Notes under the pieces: generated by a model | Told to the model about the DNA's origin: nothing | The model's database searches: none | What the model saw: only the letters and a program-made list of their open reading frames with translations | Made by a program: the position numbers and the translations under genes | From: an uncultured Steroidobacter sp. | GTDB taxonomy: Bacteria; Pseudomonadota; Gammaproteobacteria; Steroidobacterales; Steroidobacteraceae | DNA: 64,000 bases | Direction: 5' to 3' | NCBI RefSeq assembly: GCF_937958065.1 | Contig: NZ_CALFXI010000052.1 | Coordinates: 1 to 64,000 of the forward strand | Shown: piece by piece, positions 39,305 through 48,144 of the stretch | How the letters are laid out: every line of letters starts with the position of its first letter | Numbering within the stretch: the stretch's first letter is position 1

Positions 39305-39679
39305 GGGCCTGTAGCACAACGGTTAGTGCAGGGGACTCATCGATAAAGGTGCCTTCGTGCGCGAAAGCCACGAAGTGGACGGGATGAATTCAGGGAACCC
39401 TTCCGCCTCACCCTCGCGGGGACGGCGTGGCAACCCTGAGCCAAGCCGGCGGTACACCGCCGGAAGGTGCAGAGACTACCTGAGGGCGGGATCGATCCCG
39501 GAGCTGCGGCTCCGTGGCCGAGCTCGAGTGCCCTTGATAACAGGCTGGAGCGTCCCGCACCCCACCGCTCGCTTCGATCCTTCGAAAGGCGCGGGTGAAG
39601 AGATAGTCCACTCCCTTTGGAAACATCGGGACCACAGTGAATCCCTTGGTTGCAGGTTCGAATCCTGCCGGGCCCACCA
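39305..39679 (+). tRNA. ileX: tRNA-Ile(CAU) gene interrupted by a group I intron
   Basis: Exons 39305-39340 and 39640-39679 join to a complete tRNA with an encoded CCA end. The acceptor stem GGGCCUG pairs with CGGGCCC (one G-U). The anticodon stem GGGGA/UCCCU encloses the loop CUCAUAA, giving anticodon CAU at 39338-39340, and the T-arm holds GGTTCGAATCC. The D-arm and anticodon arm (GGTTAGxGCAG, GACTCATAATC) resemble E. coli ileX, the minor tRNA-Ile whose C34 becomes lysidine, rather than elongator tRNA-Met. The gene is convergent with the TonB-receptor gene. Confidence 0.92.
39341..39639 (+). ncRNA. Group I self-splicing intron in the tRNA anticodon loop
   Basis: The 299-nt insert has all four conserved group I elements: P (AATTCAGGGAACCC, 39387-39400), Q (CAACCCTGAGCCAAG, 39431-39445), R (GGTGCAGAGACTA, 39466-39478) and S (AAGAGATAGTCC, 39598-39609). 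P4 pairs TCAGGG with CCCTGA, P7 pairs GACTA with TAGTC, and P6 is a strong hairpin (CCGGCGGT/ACCGCCGG). P1 pairs exon CAU with GUG at 39349-39351, with the U340-G349 wobble at the 5' splice site, and the terminal G is 39639. This is the arrangement of the Azoarcus tRNA-Ile intron (about 205 nt), but longer. No homing endonuclease is encoded. Confidence 0.9.
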
Positions 39680-39693
39680 TTACCGTCTTCGCG

Positions 39694-42645
39694 TCAGAAG
39701 TCGTAGTTGAACGACACCGCATAATTCCGCCCAAAAATTCCATCGTAATACGCCACCGTGCCCCCATCCGCCGGCACCGGGAACGGCGGTTCGCGATCGA
39801 AGACGTTGTCGACGAACACGCGGACCATGAGGTTGTCGTTGAATCGATAGCCCGCGGACAGGTTGAACAGCCACCACTCGCCCACTTCGGAAAAATTGCG
39901 CGTCTGAGGCGGTTCGTCCACGTCCCAGCGCGCCGGGCCGATGTATTGGGTCTGCAGTGATACGGACAGCGCCTTGAAGCCGTAGTTGAGGCTGAGCGCG
40001 CCCTGGTCGCGGCTCGTGCCGATTTCGCCCGCCTGGCGATCGATGTCGCCGAGGCCGACGCGCGTAGTGAGATTGCGAAGGTTGTAGAAGTTGAGCGAAG
40101 TATCGAGCCGGCCCAGGCCGCCCAAGTCGATGCCATAGTTCAATTGCGCAGTGATCGCTTTGAAGCGTTTCGATCCCGCGTTCGCGTAGCCGGTGCGTAC
40201 GAACGTCACCTGGCCCGATGCATCACGATCGATGTTGCCGCAAAGCGCCGTTGCGTCGACGCCCAATGGACTGTCGTAGCAAGCCTGCATCACACCGGCG
40301 GCATCGAGCGCCACGATGGCGTTGGTGAGATCGATCTCGATCCAGTCGACGGCGAGGCTCAACGACGGCACCCAGCGCGGCCGCACGACTACGCCCCAGG
40401 TGCGCGAATCCGCCGCTTCGTTCAACAGATTCGGGTTGCCAGATACGCTGATCTGAGCGGAAGCGTCGACGATGTTGGATTGGAAGGGCTGCGTGATGCC
40501 CGCCGCCGCGCAGTTCGCTGCACGCGCTGCCGGATTCGGGCCGGCGTCGATGAAGCGCGAGTCGCATGGGTCGTCAGCAGTATCGAATGCCGTCGAAGTG
40601 GGCACGAAGGCTTCCGTGACCGCGGGCGAACGAATTGCCAGCGTCTTGTTGCCTCGGAACTGGATATCCGGGATCGGCGCAAAGCGTGCGCCGGCTGTCC
40701 AGGTGAGATCGCCGCCGGCGACCGAATGATCCACATATCGCGCGGCGCCCTCGAGTTGCAAAGCATTCACGAAAGGAATGTTCTGCTGCTCGCCGACGAT
40801 GGGAATCAGGAGTTCCGTGAACGCTTCGTCCGTTTCGAACTCACCACTCAGGCTGTCGATCGGCACGAGCCGTCCCCACGCTTCCCGGAAGAAACGATCC
40901 GGATCGAAGCGCGAGGTTTCGCGTCGATTCTCCACACCGACCACAGCCTGCACGGCGCCACCCGGCAGATCGAAGAGCTCACCCGAGATGTCTGCAGTAA
41001 GTACGCGTTGAGTGATCGTCGACGTCTGCGTCGCCTGAGTCGTGATGTAGTCGCGCGCAGCCTGGCTCGGTGCGCCCAATCCGAACAGATTCAGCGGCGC
41101 GCACGAGGTGGAGCGCGTTCTGATGGGCGCAGACTCGAGCGTGCCCTCCAGCACGCCGCGACAGACGATCCGACCGGCTGCGGGATCGAGGACGGCGTCG
41201 AGCGCGTTCTCGAAATTCTGTTGCACGACCATCGGCTCGCGCGATCTCGTTGCTGAGTTGCCGTAGTTGCCCGCGATTTCCCATTGGAACGAACGCTCGC
41301 CCAGCTCGAAGGCACCTTCGAGCCCCGCGACGACCCGATACAAATTGCTCTCCGAGCGCGCAATGCCGCTCTGAAGATCCGAGTTCGCGCGTGCCAGATA
41401 GAAGAATGAAGGATCCGCGCCGGCGGCCAGCAGATTGTCGCGAATGAGCGCGCGGGACTCCGGCGAGAGGAACGGATTGTCGGTGCTTACAATGAGATTG
41501 CCCTGCAACGAGCCGCCCGGCCCGAACAGCAGCGAGTTGTACACCGGTTGATCGAAGAATTTCTTGCCGCTGGTGGTCGAGTACCACGCTTCACCGAACG
41601 CTCGCACGCGATCGGTAATCTCAAAATTCCCCAGCGCCGTAAAGTTCGCTCGCTCCGTCGGCGCCAGCAGCGTGCTCACGGCGGTGATATTGAAACCGTC
41701 GCCGCCGGACTTGTTGACCAGATTCCCGCTGCCGGTGCCGAAGTTGTAAGGCACCAGCGCGCCGTCCGGGCCGAACTGCATGACATTGCCCTGCCCGTCC
41801 ACGACTCCCGCAAACTGCGCGAGATCATCGGCGACCAGCGGCAACCCGCCAGCACTCACCACGTCGATACGGCGTTGCTCGATCAACTCATTGACGTATG
41901 GAGAATCCGGATCCGAGGGCGTGGTGTAGTACAAACCGCGCGCGGTGCGCGGCCGGTCCATGTAGGTCAGGCCTTCGCTGCGGGCGTACTCGGCACTGAT
42001 CGTCACATTGCCGCGACCGTCGGCGAAGTTCAGGCCTGCCAGAGCCCGCAGACGGTAGTTGTCGGCATCGCCGCGCGCGGAGCGGCCGACGTATGCATCG
42101 ATGCTCGATCCTTCGAAGTCCCGTTTGAAAATGAGATTGACTGTGCCAGCGATGGCGTCGGAGCCGTAAACAGGCGCACCGCCCACAGCGACCACTTCGA
42201 CGCGTTCGATCAGCTGCGTCGGAATCGCGTTGAGATCGACTTGTTGCCCCGGATCGGCGGGCCCGAAGATCGATGCCGTGTTCGAGGACACGAAGCGACG
42301 CCCGTTGACCAGCGTCAAGGTCCGCTGCGATCCCAAGGAGAAGAAATCTGCGAAGCTCTGGGCAACGCCGAACGCGGAGGGCTGAGTGCCGGCGCTGCTC
42401 GAAGCCGGCGGGCCGAATGCGGGGATGTCGTTCAGCACGTCGATGACGTTCGCCACCCCGCGGTTCTCGATCTCATCGCTGCTCACGACCATGGTGGGCT
42501 GCAGGCGATCGAGCTCGGGCCTGGCGATTCTGGAACCGGTCACGACGATGGTATCGGCTACGTCGGATACCGGCGTCGTCTGTTGCGCCCAGGTCGGGAC
42601 AGCGACCGCCACAGTGAACGCGACCAGCGGAACGATCCGAAACAT
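39694..42645 (-). CDS. TonB-dependent outer-membrane receptor
   Basis: A 983-residue ligand-gated outer-membrane channel powered by TonB. A signal peptide (about 1-20, ending TWAQ) is followed by the plug domain (ADTIVVTGSRI TonB-box-like start, VNGRRFV, VYGSDAIAGTVNLIFKR) and a 22-strand barrel ending in Phe (VSFNYDF). No SusD, FecR or sigma partner is nearby. The start ATG has AGGAG upstream and shares one base with the stop of the FixJ-like gene, so it is last in the sensor operon. The substrate is unknown. Plug features resemble receptors abundant in Caulobacter and Xanthomonas for sugars or aromatics. Confidence 0.9.
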   Translation of the reverse strand: MFRIVPLVAFTVAVAVPTWAQQTTPVSDVADTIVVTGSRIARPELDRLQPTMVVSSDEIENRGVANVIDVLNDIPAFGPPASSSAGTQPSAFGVAQSFADFFSLGSQRTLTLVNGRRFVSSNTASIFGPADPGQQVDLNAIPTQLIERVEVVAVGGAPVYGSDAIAGTVNLIFKRDFEGSSIDAYVGRSARGDADNYRLRALAGLNFADGRGNVTISAEYARSEGLTYMDRPRTARGLYYTTPSDPDSPYVNELIEQRRIDVVSAGGLPLVADDLAQFAGVVDGQGNVMQFGPDGALVPYNFGTGSGNLVNKSGGDGFNITAVSTLLAPTERANFTALGNFEITDRVRAFGEAWYSTTSGKKFFDQPVYNSLLFGPGGSLQGNLIVSTDNPFLSPESRALIRDNLLAAGADPSFFYLARANSDLQSGIARSESNLYRVVAGLEGAFELGERSFQWEIAGNYGNSATRSREPMVVQQNFENALDAVLDPAAGRIVCRGVLEGTLESAPIRTRSTSCAPLNLFGLGAPSQAARDYITTQATQTSTITQRVLTADISGELFDLPGGAVQAVVGVENRRETSRFDPDRFFREAWGRLVPIDSLSGEFETDEAFTELLIPIVGEQQNIPFVNALQLEGAARYVDHSVAGGDLTWTAGARFAPIPDIQFRGNKTLAIRSPAVTEAFVPTSTAFDTADDPCDSRFIDAGPNPAARAANCAAAGITQPFQSNIVDASAQISVSGNPNLLNEAADSRTWGVVVRPRWVPSLSLAVDWIEIDLTNAIVALDAAGVMQACYDSPLGVDATALCGNIDRDASGQVTFVRTGYANAGSKRFKAITAQLNYGIDLGGLGRLDTSLNFYNLRNLTTRVGLGDIDRQAGEIGTSRDQGALSLNYGFKALSVSLQTQYIGPARWDVDEPPQTRNFSEVGEWWLFNLSAGYRFNDNLMVRVFVDNVFDREPPFPVPADGGTVAYYDGIFGRNYAVSFNYDF

Positions 42646-43274
42646 CACGACAACTCCTGCCAATCCAGGGACGACTCCAGCATCTGCGCCATGCGAACCA
42701 GGTGCGCAAACGAGCGCGCACGCATTTTGTCCATGATCCGGCCGCGGTGAATCTGCACCGTGACCTCGCTGATACCCAGTTCGAGCGCAACTTGTTTGTT
42801 CATCATTCCGTTCACGAGCAGGCGCATGACCTGTCGTTCCCGGGGCGTCAACGCGGCTCGGCGGTTGCGCACTTCGACCAGCGCCATGTGAGCATGGCGG
42901 CGGCGGTGATACTGATCGAGCGCGGTACGAACCGCAATCACCACGCCGTCCTTCGACAGCGGCGGCTGCAACAGGTCGACGGCACCGGCCTTCAACGCAC
43001 GCACGATCGCCGTCACCTCGGTGTACGCCGTCACGAACACGATCGGCACACCGAGCGCCGCGAGCTCCAGTTGCAGGTCCAGCCCGCTCATGTCCGGCAG
43101 ATCGATATCGAGGACTGCGCAACACGGTGGCAGCGCGACCGCCTCGTTCAAACATTCGGCCGCGGAGCCACAAGCGATCGTTTCGAGTCCCGCGCCGCTC
43201 AGGTAGCAGCAGATCGTTGCACGCATCTCCGCGTTTTCATTCACCACATAGACGATTTCATTTCGCCCGCTCAT
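42645..43274 (-). CDS. FixJ-like LuxR-type regulator with degenerate receiver
   Basis: A 209-residue DNA-binding regulator. The receiver keeps the phospho-acceptor D56 (VLDIDLPDMSG) and the switch Thr in FVTAY. The usual acidic pair near residue 10 reads NE instead of DD (VYVVNENAEMR), and the conserved Lys before the Pro of FixJ-type EKPF is replaced (LLQPPLS). This suggests weak or no phosphorylation. The C-terminal LuxR helix-turn-helix (LTPRERQVMRLLVNG ... ISEVTVQIHRG) is intact. It lies between the kinase and the receptor gene and overlaps the latter by one base, so it probably controls the receptor. Confidence 0.85.
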   Translation of the reverse strand: MSGRNEIVYVVNENAEMRATICCYLSGAGLETIACGSAAECLNEAVALPPCCAVLDIDLPDMSGLDLQLELAALGVPIVFVTAYTEVTAIVRALKAGAVDLLQPPLSKDGVVIAVRTALDQYHRRRHAHMALVEVRNRRAALTPRERQVMRLLVNGMMNKQVALELGISEVTVQIHRGRIMDKMRARSFAHLVRMAQMLESSLDWQELS

Positions 43275-43386
43275 CTCATCGTGTTCCAGCGCCCGCGCGA
43301 CCGCGTCGTCACACAATGTATTCGCGCACAGCGAGGCACCGCATCATCCTGCGCGGCAATGCATCGCCTACCCTTTGGGGTAACCG

Positions 43387-46300
43387 TCAGCGCTCGCTGG
43401 CGTATGCGATGTTCGCCGGAATCCGCAGCTCGATGCTGGTGCCGGCATCGAGCCGGCTGGCAATTTCGATCTGAGCCTTTATTTTCCGCGCGCGCTCTCG
43501 CATGCCCGCCAGGCCCCAATGGCCGCCGGCAGGCGCCGCCTGCACTTGCTCCTCCTCGAAACCACGCCCGTCGTCGACGAGCCGCACCGTGAGCTCGCGC
43601 CGCGAATAGAGGATTTCGATGTGGATGGTGCGCGCGTTCGCGTGTCGGAGCGCATTCGCCAGCCCTTCGCTCAAGATGCGCTCCGCTTCTTCGGCGACTA
43701 CTGGATGCAAGCCGCGCGTTGCGCCCTCAACGGTCAGGCGCACATCCACAGTCGTATCCTCGGTCGCTTGCGCGACCAGCTGCCGGATGGCTGCGGTGAA
43801 ATCGCGCTGTGCATGGGTCGAATGGCGCAAAGCCGTCACCCGCATTCGACCTTCCACCAGCACGCCATCTGCACGATCCAGCGCCTGTTCCATCAGCTCG
43901 CGCGCCGGCTCGCCGGCCGGGATCTTCTCCATCGCACTCTGAAACTTCAGCATCAGCCCCTGCACGCTCTGCAGGAAGGTGTCGTGCAGCTCGCGCGCGA
44001 TTCGCTCGCGTTCTTCCAGGCTCGCCTCGAGGCGGGACCGAATACGCGTGGCCACCTGTCGCACGCGCAGCGCCAGCATCGCCCACAGCAGCAACACGGT
44101 CGCGAGGACTACCAGAACCATGAACCATGCGGTCTGGTAGAACGCCGGCAACACCTCGAACGCGACGCTCGCACCCCGCTCATTGCAGGCGCCGTCCTGA
44201 TTGCAGGCCGTCACATGGAACGTGTATTGGCCCGGGGCCAGGTCGTTGTAGAACGCCTGGCGTCGCGCACCGACTTCTTGCCAGCGTTCCTCGTAACCAT
44301 CGAGGCGGTAACGGAACGTGAGCTTCTGAGGGAGCGCCAGACTCGGCGCGGTGTAATCGATCTCGATGTCGCGGGTGAGCGCCGGAAACACCGGCGGCGA
44401 TCGAAGACTGTATTGCTTGCGATCCGCGAGTATCCATTCGATATGCACCGGCGGGGCAACCGCGGGCGCTTTCAACCGCGAGGGGTCGATCATGTGCGTG
44501 CCGTTGAGGCTCGGGAACCAGAGCCTTCCGTCCGTGGACATGGCCGATTCGCCCATGAACGGCGCGCGCGTGGGTGTCGCTCCGTCCAGCGCATCGAACC
44601 AGCGCAGAGCCACCCGGCGCGACGGGTCCTGGCGCCAGGCCGCGAGCTCGCTCTTGGCGATTCTCACGAAGCCGCACTCCAGGCTCAACCACAAGTCATC
44701 CGCTGTGTCGAACTGCATCGCCCACACTCGATCGCACGGCAGGCCGTTGCTGCGAACCAGCGCACGTCGCTGCCCGTGCTGTGTTTCGATGAGCCCATAT
44801 CCAGTCGCGCCCATGACCGTGCCGTCAGCCTGCACGATCAAGTCATCCACATGCCGCTCGGTGATCTCGGGGCTGACATGGGCGAACGAAATCGTTGCCA
44901 ATTGGCCATCGCGATAGTGAGCGAGATCGCCGCTCGTGGTTCCAATCCAGATGCCGCCGGCGGGATCGGCCGCCACCTCCCGCCCGGGAGGCACCTGTGG
45001 ATCGCGCAACTGTTCGGTGATGCGAGCGCCGACCACACGCGACAATCGCCGCTCGCGAGCGGCCAGCTGCATCCAGACATTCCGCTCGGTATCCTCCGCG
45101 ATGCTGGCGACCAGCCCCGCCGGGTGCCCTTCCGCGTCTTCGACTGGCGTGAATTTGCCCCGCTCGAAAATGAACATGGACTGCGCGGCGCCGAGCCAGA
45201 GACGGCCGGCTGCGTCCTCGAACATCGATGTGATCTGGTGGCTGCGCAGAATCTCCGGCCCGCGGTCGAGCTTCGACACCTTGCCATCGCGCAGGATGTT
45301 CACACCGTGGCTGGTGCCGAACCAGACCGAACCGTCGCTCCGAGCCATCACCGAGGCGGTATCGTCGGAGCTCAAGCCCTCGCGCGTCGAGTACGGAACT
45401 ACGCTGAACTGACGAAAGCGATCCAGACCGCGCAGGGTGGAAACCCATATGTTGCCTTCGCGATCCTCGAAAATCCTGAGCACGTTGTCGCCGGACAGTC
45501 CGTCGCTGGCCTGAAAGCGTTCCACCCGATCGCCGTGGATGCGCACCAGTCCCTGTTCCCACGTTCCTACCCATATTGCGCCCTGGCTGTCGAGGTAGAG
45601 CGTGAAGATCGAGAGCGCGCTCGAATCGAACGTGCCGGTGACCAGCGGTTGCAACTTGCCATCGACGATCCGCTGCAAGCCACCGTCGCGACCGGGCTGG
45701 CCCATGCCCGCCCACAGGTCACCCCGGCGATCGCGCACGATTCCCGAGACACCTCCCATGCCGCGGCTCTGACTCAGCGCGGCCGGATAGATGGTCGAAG
45801 TCTTGCCCGCCTGCCAATGAATCATCCCCAGATCGCCGCCGAGCCAGATGCTGCCATCGACCTCGCGCAGGAACCCCCGGGCGCAACACGAGCTGGTCGT
45901 CAGCTCCAGGCCGGGCAATGGCACCGGACATTGCAATCGATCCTCGTGTACCCGGCACAGGCTGGTCGCAAAGGGAGCGCCATACGCACGTACGGCCCAG
46001 ATGCTGCCGTCGGCTTGCAAAGTCAGTTCCACGATCGCCGCGTCCAATTCCGTCGAGATCCGCGTCAAGCGCCCGTCACGCAGCCGATCCAGTCCCGACT
46101 CGGAACCGATCCACAGGCTGCCGTCGGGGGTCCCGAGCAATGCGGTCACATTTTTCGCAGCCAGCTCCTCGCCAAACTCGGAGACCCAACGCGTGAAACG
46201 CACTCCATCGAATCGATACAGCCCGCCCGTGGTGCCGATCCAGAGATAACCATCGGCGCTCTGCGCTATCGGATCCGGTACCGCCGGCAAGGATCCATCC

Positions 46301-46452
46301 TGCATGCGCCATGCAGTGTGTCCGTACTGTGACAGCAGAAACGAAGGATCCAAGGCGAACGCATAGCCGCTCGCGAATGCGAGCACGACAAACGCAACCA
46401 TCCGCATCAGGCAGCTGCGACTTCGCCCCTGCGCGTGCCAGTGCTCATACAT
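43387..46452 (-). CDS. Sensor histidine kinase with periplasmic propeller and Y_Y_Y domains
   Basis: A 1021-residue kinase. After a signal or anchor helix (about 17-34) comes a large periplasmic sensor with repeated two-bladed propeller units (DGYLWIGT, DGSLWIGS, GNIWVSTL), then a Y_Y_Y domain (about 660-740), one membrane helix (about 760-785) and a NarL-type HisKA_3 domain with phospho-H823 (ARELHDTFLQ). The ATPase domain is intact (NALRHA, DDGRGF, GLAGMRERA). Such propeller sensors bind extracellular ligands, often glycans in Bacteroidetes. The gene follows the NarL regulator by 14 bases. Confidence 0.92.
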   Translation of the reverse strand: MYEHWHAQGRSRSCLMRMVAFVVLAFASGYAFALDPSFLLSQYGHTAWRMQDGSLPAVPDPIAQSADGYLWIGTTGGLYRFDGVRFTRWVSEFGEELAAKNVTALLGTPDGSLWIGSESGLDRLRDGRLTRISTELDAAIVELTLQADGSIWAVRAYGAPFATSLCRVHEDRLQCPVPLPGLELTTSSCCARGFLREVDGSIWLGGDLGMIHWQAGKTSTIYPAALSQSRGMGGVSGIVRDRRGDLWAGMGQPGRDGGLQRIVDGKLQPLVTGTFDSSALSIFTLYLDSQGAIWVGTWEQGLVRIHGDRVERFQASDGLSGDNVLRIFEDREGNIWVSTLRGLDRFRQFSVVPYSTREGLSSDDTASVMARSDGSVWFGTSHGVNILRDGKVSKLDRGPEILRSHQITSMFEDAAGRLWLGAAQSMFIFERGKFTPVEDAEGHPAGLVASIAEDTERNVWMQLAARERRLSRVVGARITEQLRDPQVPPGREVAADPAGGIWIGTTSGDLAHYRDGQLATISFAHVSPEITERHVDDLIVQADGTVMGATGYGLIETQHGQRRALVRSNGLPCDRVWAMQFDTADDLWLSLECGFVRIAKSELAAWRQDPSRRVALRWFDALDGATPTRAPFMGESAMSTDGRLWFPSLNGTHMIDPSRLKAPAVAPPVHIEWILADRKQYSLRSPPVFPALTRDIEIDYTAPSLALPQKLTFRYRLDGYEERWQEVGARRQAFYNDLAPGQYTFHVTACNQDGACNERGASVAFEVLPAFYQTAWFMVLVVLATVLLLWAMLALRVRQVATRIRSRLEASLEERERIARELHDTFLQSVQGLMLKFQSAMEKIPAGEPARELMEQALDRADGVLVEGRMRVTALRHSTHAQRDFTAAIRQLVAQATEDTTVDVRLTVEGATRGLHPVVAEEAERILSEGLANALRHANARTIHIEILYSRRELTVRLVDDGRGFEEEQVQAAPAGGHWGLAGMRERARKIKAQIEIASRLDAGTSIELRIPANIAYASER

Positions 46453-46466
46453 ACCGCTGCTTCTTT

Positions 46467-47108
46467 TTATAACTCGATGATGCCGCGTTTGATGGCGGTC
46501 ACGACCGCGTGCGTGCGGTCGTTCGCGCCGAGCTTCGCCAGAATATTCTTCATGTGCGCTTTCACGGTGTCCTCGGAGATGCCCAGGTCGGCCGCTATGC
46601 GCTTGTTCGCATTGCCTCGCGCAGCTCCTTGCAGAACCTCCAGCTCACGCAGCGACAGCCGCTCGTCGGTCAGGTGTTCCGCGAGCATGGTCGCGACATC
46701 CGGCGGAATCACGCGACGCCCTGCATGCGCCGCTCGAATCGAATCCCGCAGGCCTTTACGCAAGGTGTCCTTCAGAAGGAACCCGCAGGCACCGGCGCGC
46801 AGCGCTCCGTTGATCTGAGCATCGCCCTGGAACGTCGTCAGGACCAGGATCCGCGCATCGGCAAACTCTTCGCGAATGATCCGGATCGCATCGATGCCAT
46901 TCATGTCCGGCATCTGCAGATCCATGAGCGTGACATCCGGGCGAGTCAGCCGGAACTGCTCGATGCCGGCGCGTGCAGTGGCCGCCTCCGCGACCAGTTG
47001 CATGTCGGGCTCGCCGGCCAGGGTGGCCGCAATGCCTTCGCGCAGCAGCGGATGATCGTCGATGGAAAGCACCCGGATCGGTCGCACCGAGGGGTTGTTC
47101 GACGACAT
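46467..47108 (-). CDS. NarL-type response regulator
   Basis: A 213-residue transcription regulator, cognate to the propeller kinase that follows it. The receiver is canonical: acidic pair in SIDDHP, phospho-D63 in LMDLQMPDMNG, the switch Thr in LTTFQ and the Lys in LLKDT. The LuxR helix-turn-helix (LSLRELEVLQGAARG ... ISEDTVKAHMKNILAKLG) is complete. The ATG at 47108 has GGAG 6 bases before it; an ATG at 47120 is also possible. It heads the four-gene operon. Confidence 0.92.
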   Translation of the reverse strand: MSSNNPSVRPIRVLSIDDHPLLREGIAATLAGEPDMQLVAEAATARAGIEQFRLTRPDVTLMDLQMPDMNGIDAIRIIREEFADARILVLTTFQGDAQINGALRAGACGFLLKDTLRKGLRDSIRAAHAGRRVIPPDVATMLAEHLTDERLSLRELEVLQGAARGNANKRIAADLGISEDTVKAHMKNILAKLGANDRTHAVVTAIKRGIIEL

Positions 47109-47246
47109 GCTGCGCTCCATGGAAAGAGATTCCAATGATGCCGCAGCGTGCGATTTCGCGATAGCTGTCGGATCACCCGAAAGGGTAGTTTGCCGATCGC
47201 TCTTGAGTAGGGTGCGACCGGCCGGACGGGCACGTACGCTGCAACG

Positions 47247-47633
47247 ATGCAGGGATTCTTTTCCATGTTTCCTTCCGGACGTGCTGGCATCGCTCTGCTC
47301 GTTCTAAGAATGTCGGTGGCCGCAGCCCTGCTGCTGGGGGCAGTGGTCGGCTCGCATGCACTCTTATGGACCGCCGCAAGCGGCAGTCTCGCGGCTTTGC
47401 TGTTCGCGGGATTCGCGACCCCGCTTTGCGCCGGAATTTGCAGTGTGGTCGCAGGCATGGTCGCTTTCAGAGCAACGGGTGACAGTGCACTCTGCCCGAC
47501 GCTGTTCGCGCTGACGTCACTTGCGCTCGCGCTGCTCGGACCGGGCGCCTATTCCCTGGATGCGCGCCTATTCGGTCGGCGCCGCATCGTATTCACGAGC
47601 CGAGACAAGAGCCGCAATCCAATAAACATGTGA
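47247..47633 (+). CDS. Small DoxX-like membrane protein
   Basis: A 128-residue protein with about four hydrophobic segments. The C-terminal LALLGPGAYSLDARLFGRR is a hallmark of small DoxX/DoxD-like proteins. Its role is unclear; DoxX relatives are linked to thiosulfate oxidation or oxidative stress. It is divergent from the NarL-type regulator gene, so it may be a regulated target. Confidence 0.75.
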   Translation: MQGFFSMFPSGRAGIALLVLRMSVAAALLLGAVVGSHALLWTAASGSLAALLFAGFATPLCAGICSVVAGMVAFRATGDSALCPTLFALTSLALALLGPGAYSLDARLFGRRRIVFTSRDKSRNPINM

Positions 47634-47708
47634 TTCAGCAACGGCCGTGCGCCACTCACTATCCGGCAGGCACACGAGAGCGTGCCAGGCAGCGTCAGGA
47701 GCAAGCCC

Positions 47709-48113
47709 ATGGTTACGAGCAATCAATCGCAAACAATGATCGCGGCCGGCGAGTCGCGCGCCAGGGACATCGGCGTTCCCGTCAACATCGCGGTACTGGA
47801 TGCGGGCGCGCATCTGAAAGCTTTCAGCAGGATGGACAGCGCCGTGATCGGTTCGATCGATGTTGCCATTTCCAAGGCGCGCACGGCCGTGCTGTTTGGC
47901 ATTCCGAGCGAAGCGGTTTGGGACTACTGCAAGCCTGGCGCCCCCGCGCCCGGCCTGGAGCGCAGTAACGGCGGGCTTGCGACCTTCGCGGGCGGGATCC
48001 CGCTGTTCGATTCCAAGGGCGTGCTGATCGGCGCTGTCGGGGTTTCCGGCGGGGCCGTCCCTCAGGACCTCGATATTGCCAAGGCAGCCGCCGCGGCGCT
48101 GCGCTCTGCGTGA
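47709..48113 (+). CDS. GlcG/HbpS-family heme-binding protein
   Basis: A 134-residue protein of the GlcG/HbpS family (PF03928), which binds heme or corrinoids in some members. Visible motifs are VNIAVLDAGAHLKAFSRMD, the KARTA helix and GGIPLFDSKGVLIGAVGVSGG. The ATG at 47709 has AGGAG upstream and lacks a signal peptide. It is probably in an operon with the following SDR gene, 31 bases downstream. Confidence 0.83.
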   Translation: MVTSNQSQTMIAAGESRARDIGVPVNIAVLDAGAHLKAFSRMDSAVIGSIDVAISKARTAVLFGIPSEAVWDYCKPGAPAPGLERSNGGLATFAGGIPLFDSKGVLIGAVGVSGGAVPQDLDIAKAAAAALRSA

Positions 48114-48144
48114 GTCAACTTCCCATTTGCTACGGAGTAATGTC

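Noticed and set aside
39408..40136. 242-residue minus-strand frame over the intron and receptor end
   Set aside because: It crosses the tRNA intron and runs out of frame with the TonB receptor; not a gene.
43519..46332. 937-residue plus-strand frame
   Set aside because: Antisense of the propeller kinase, which has full domain content.
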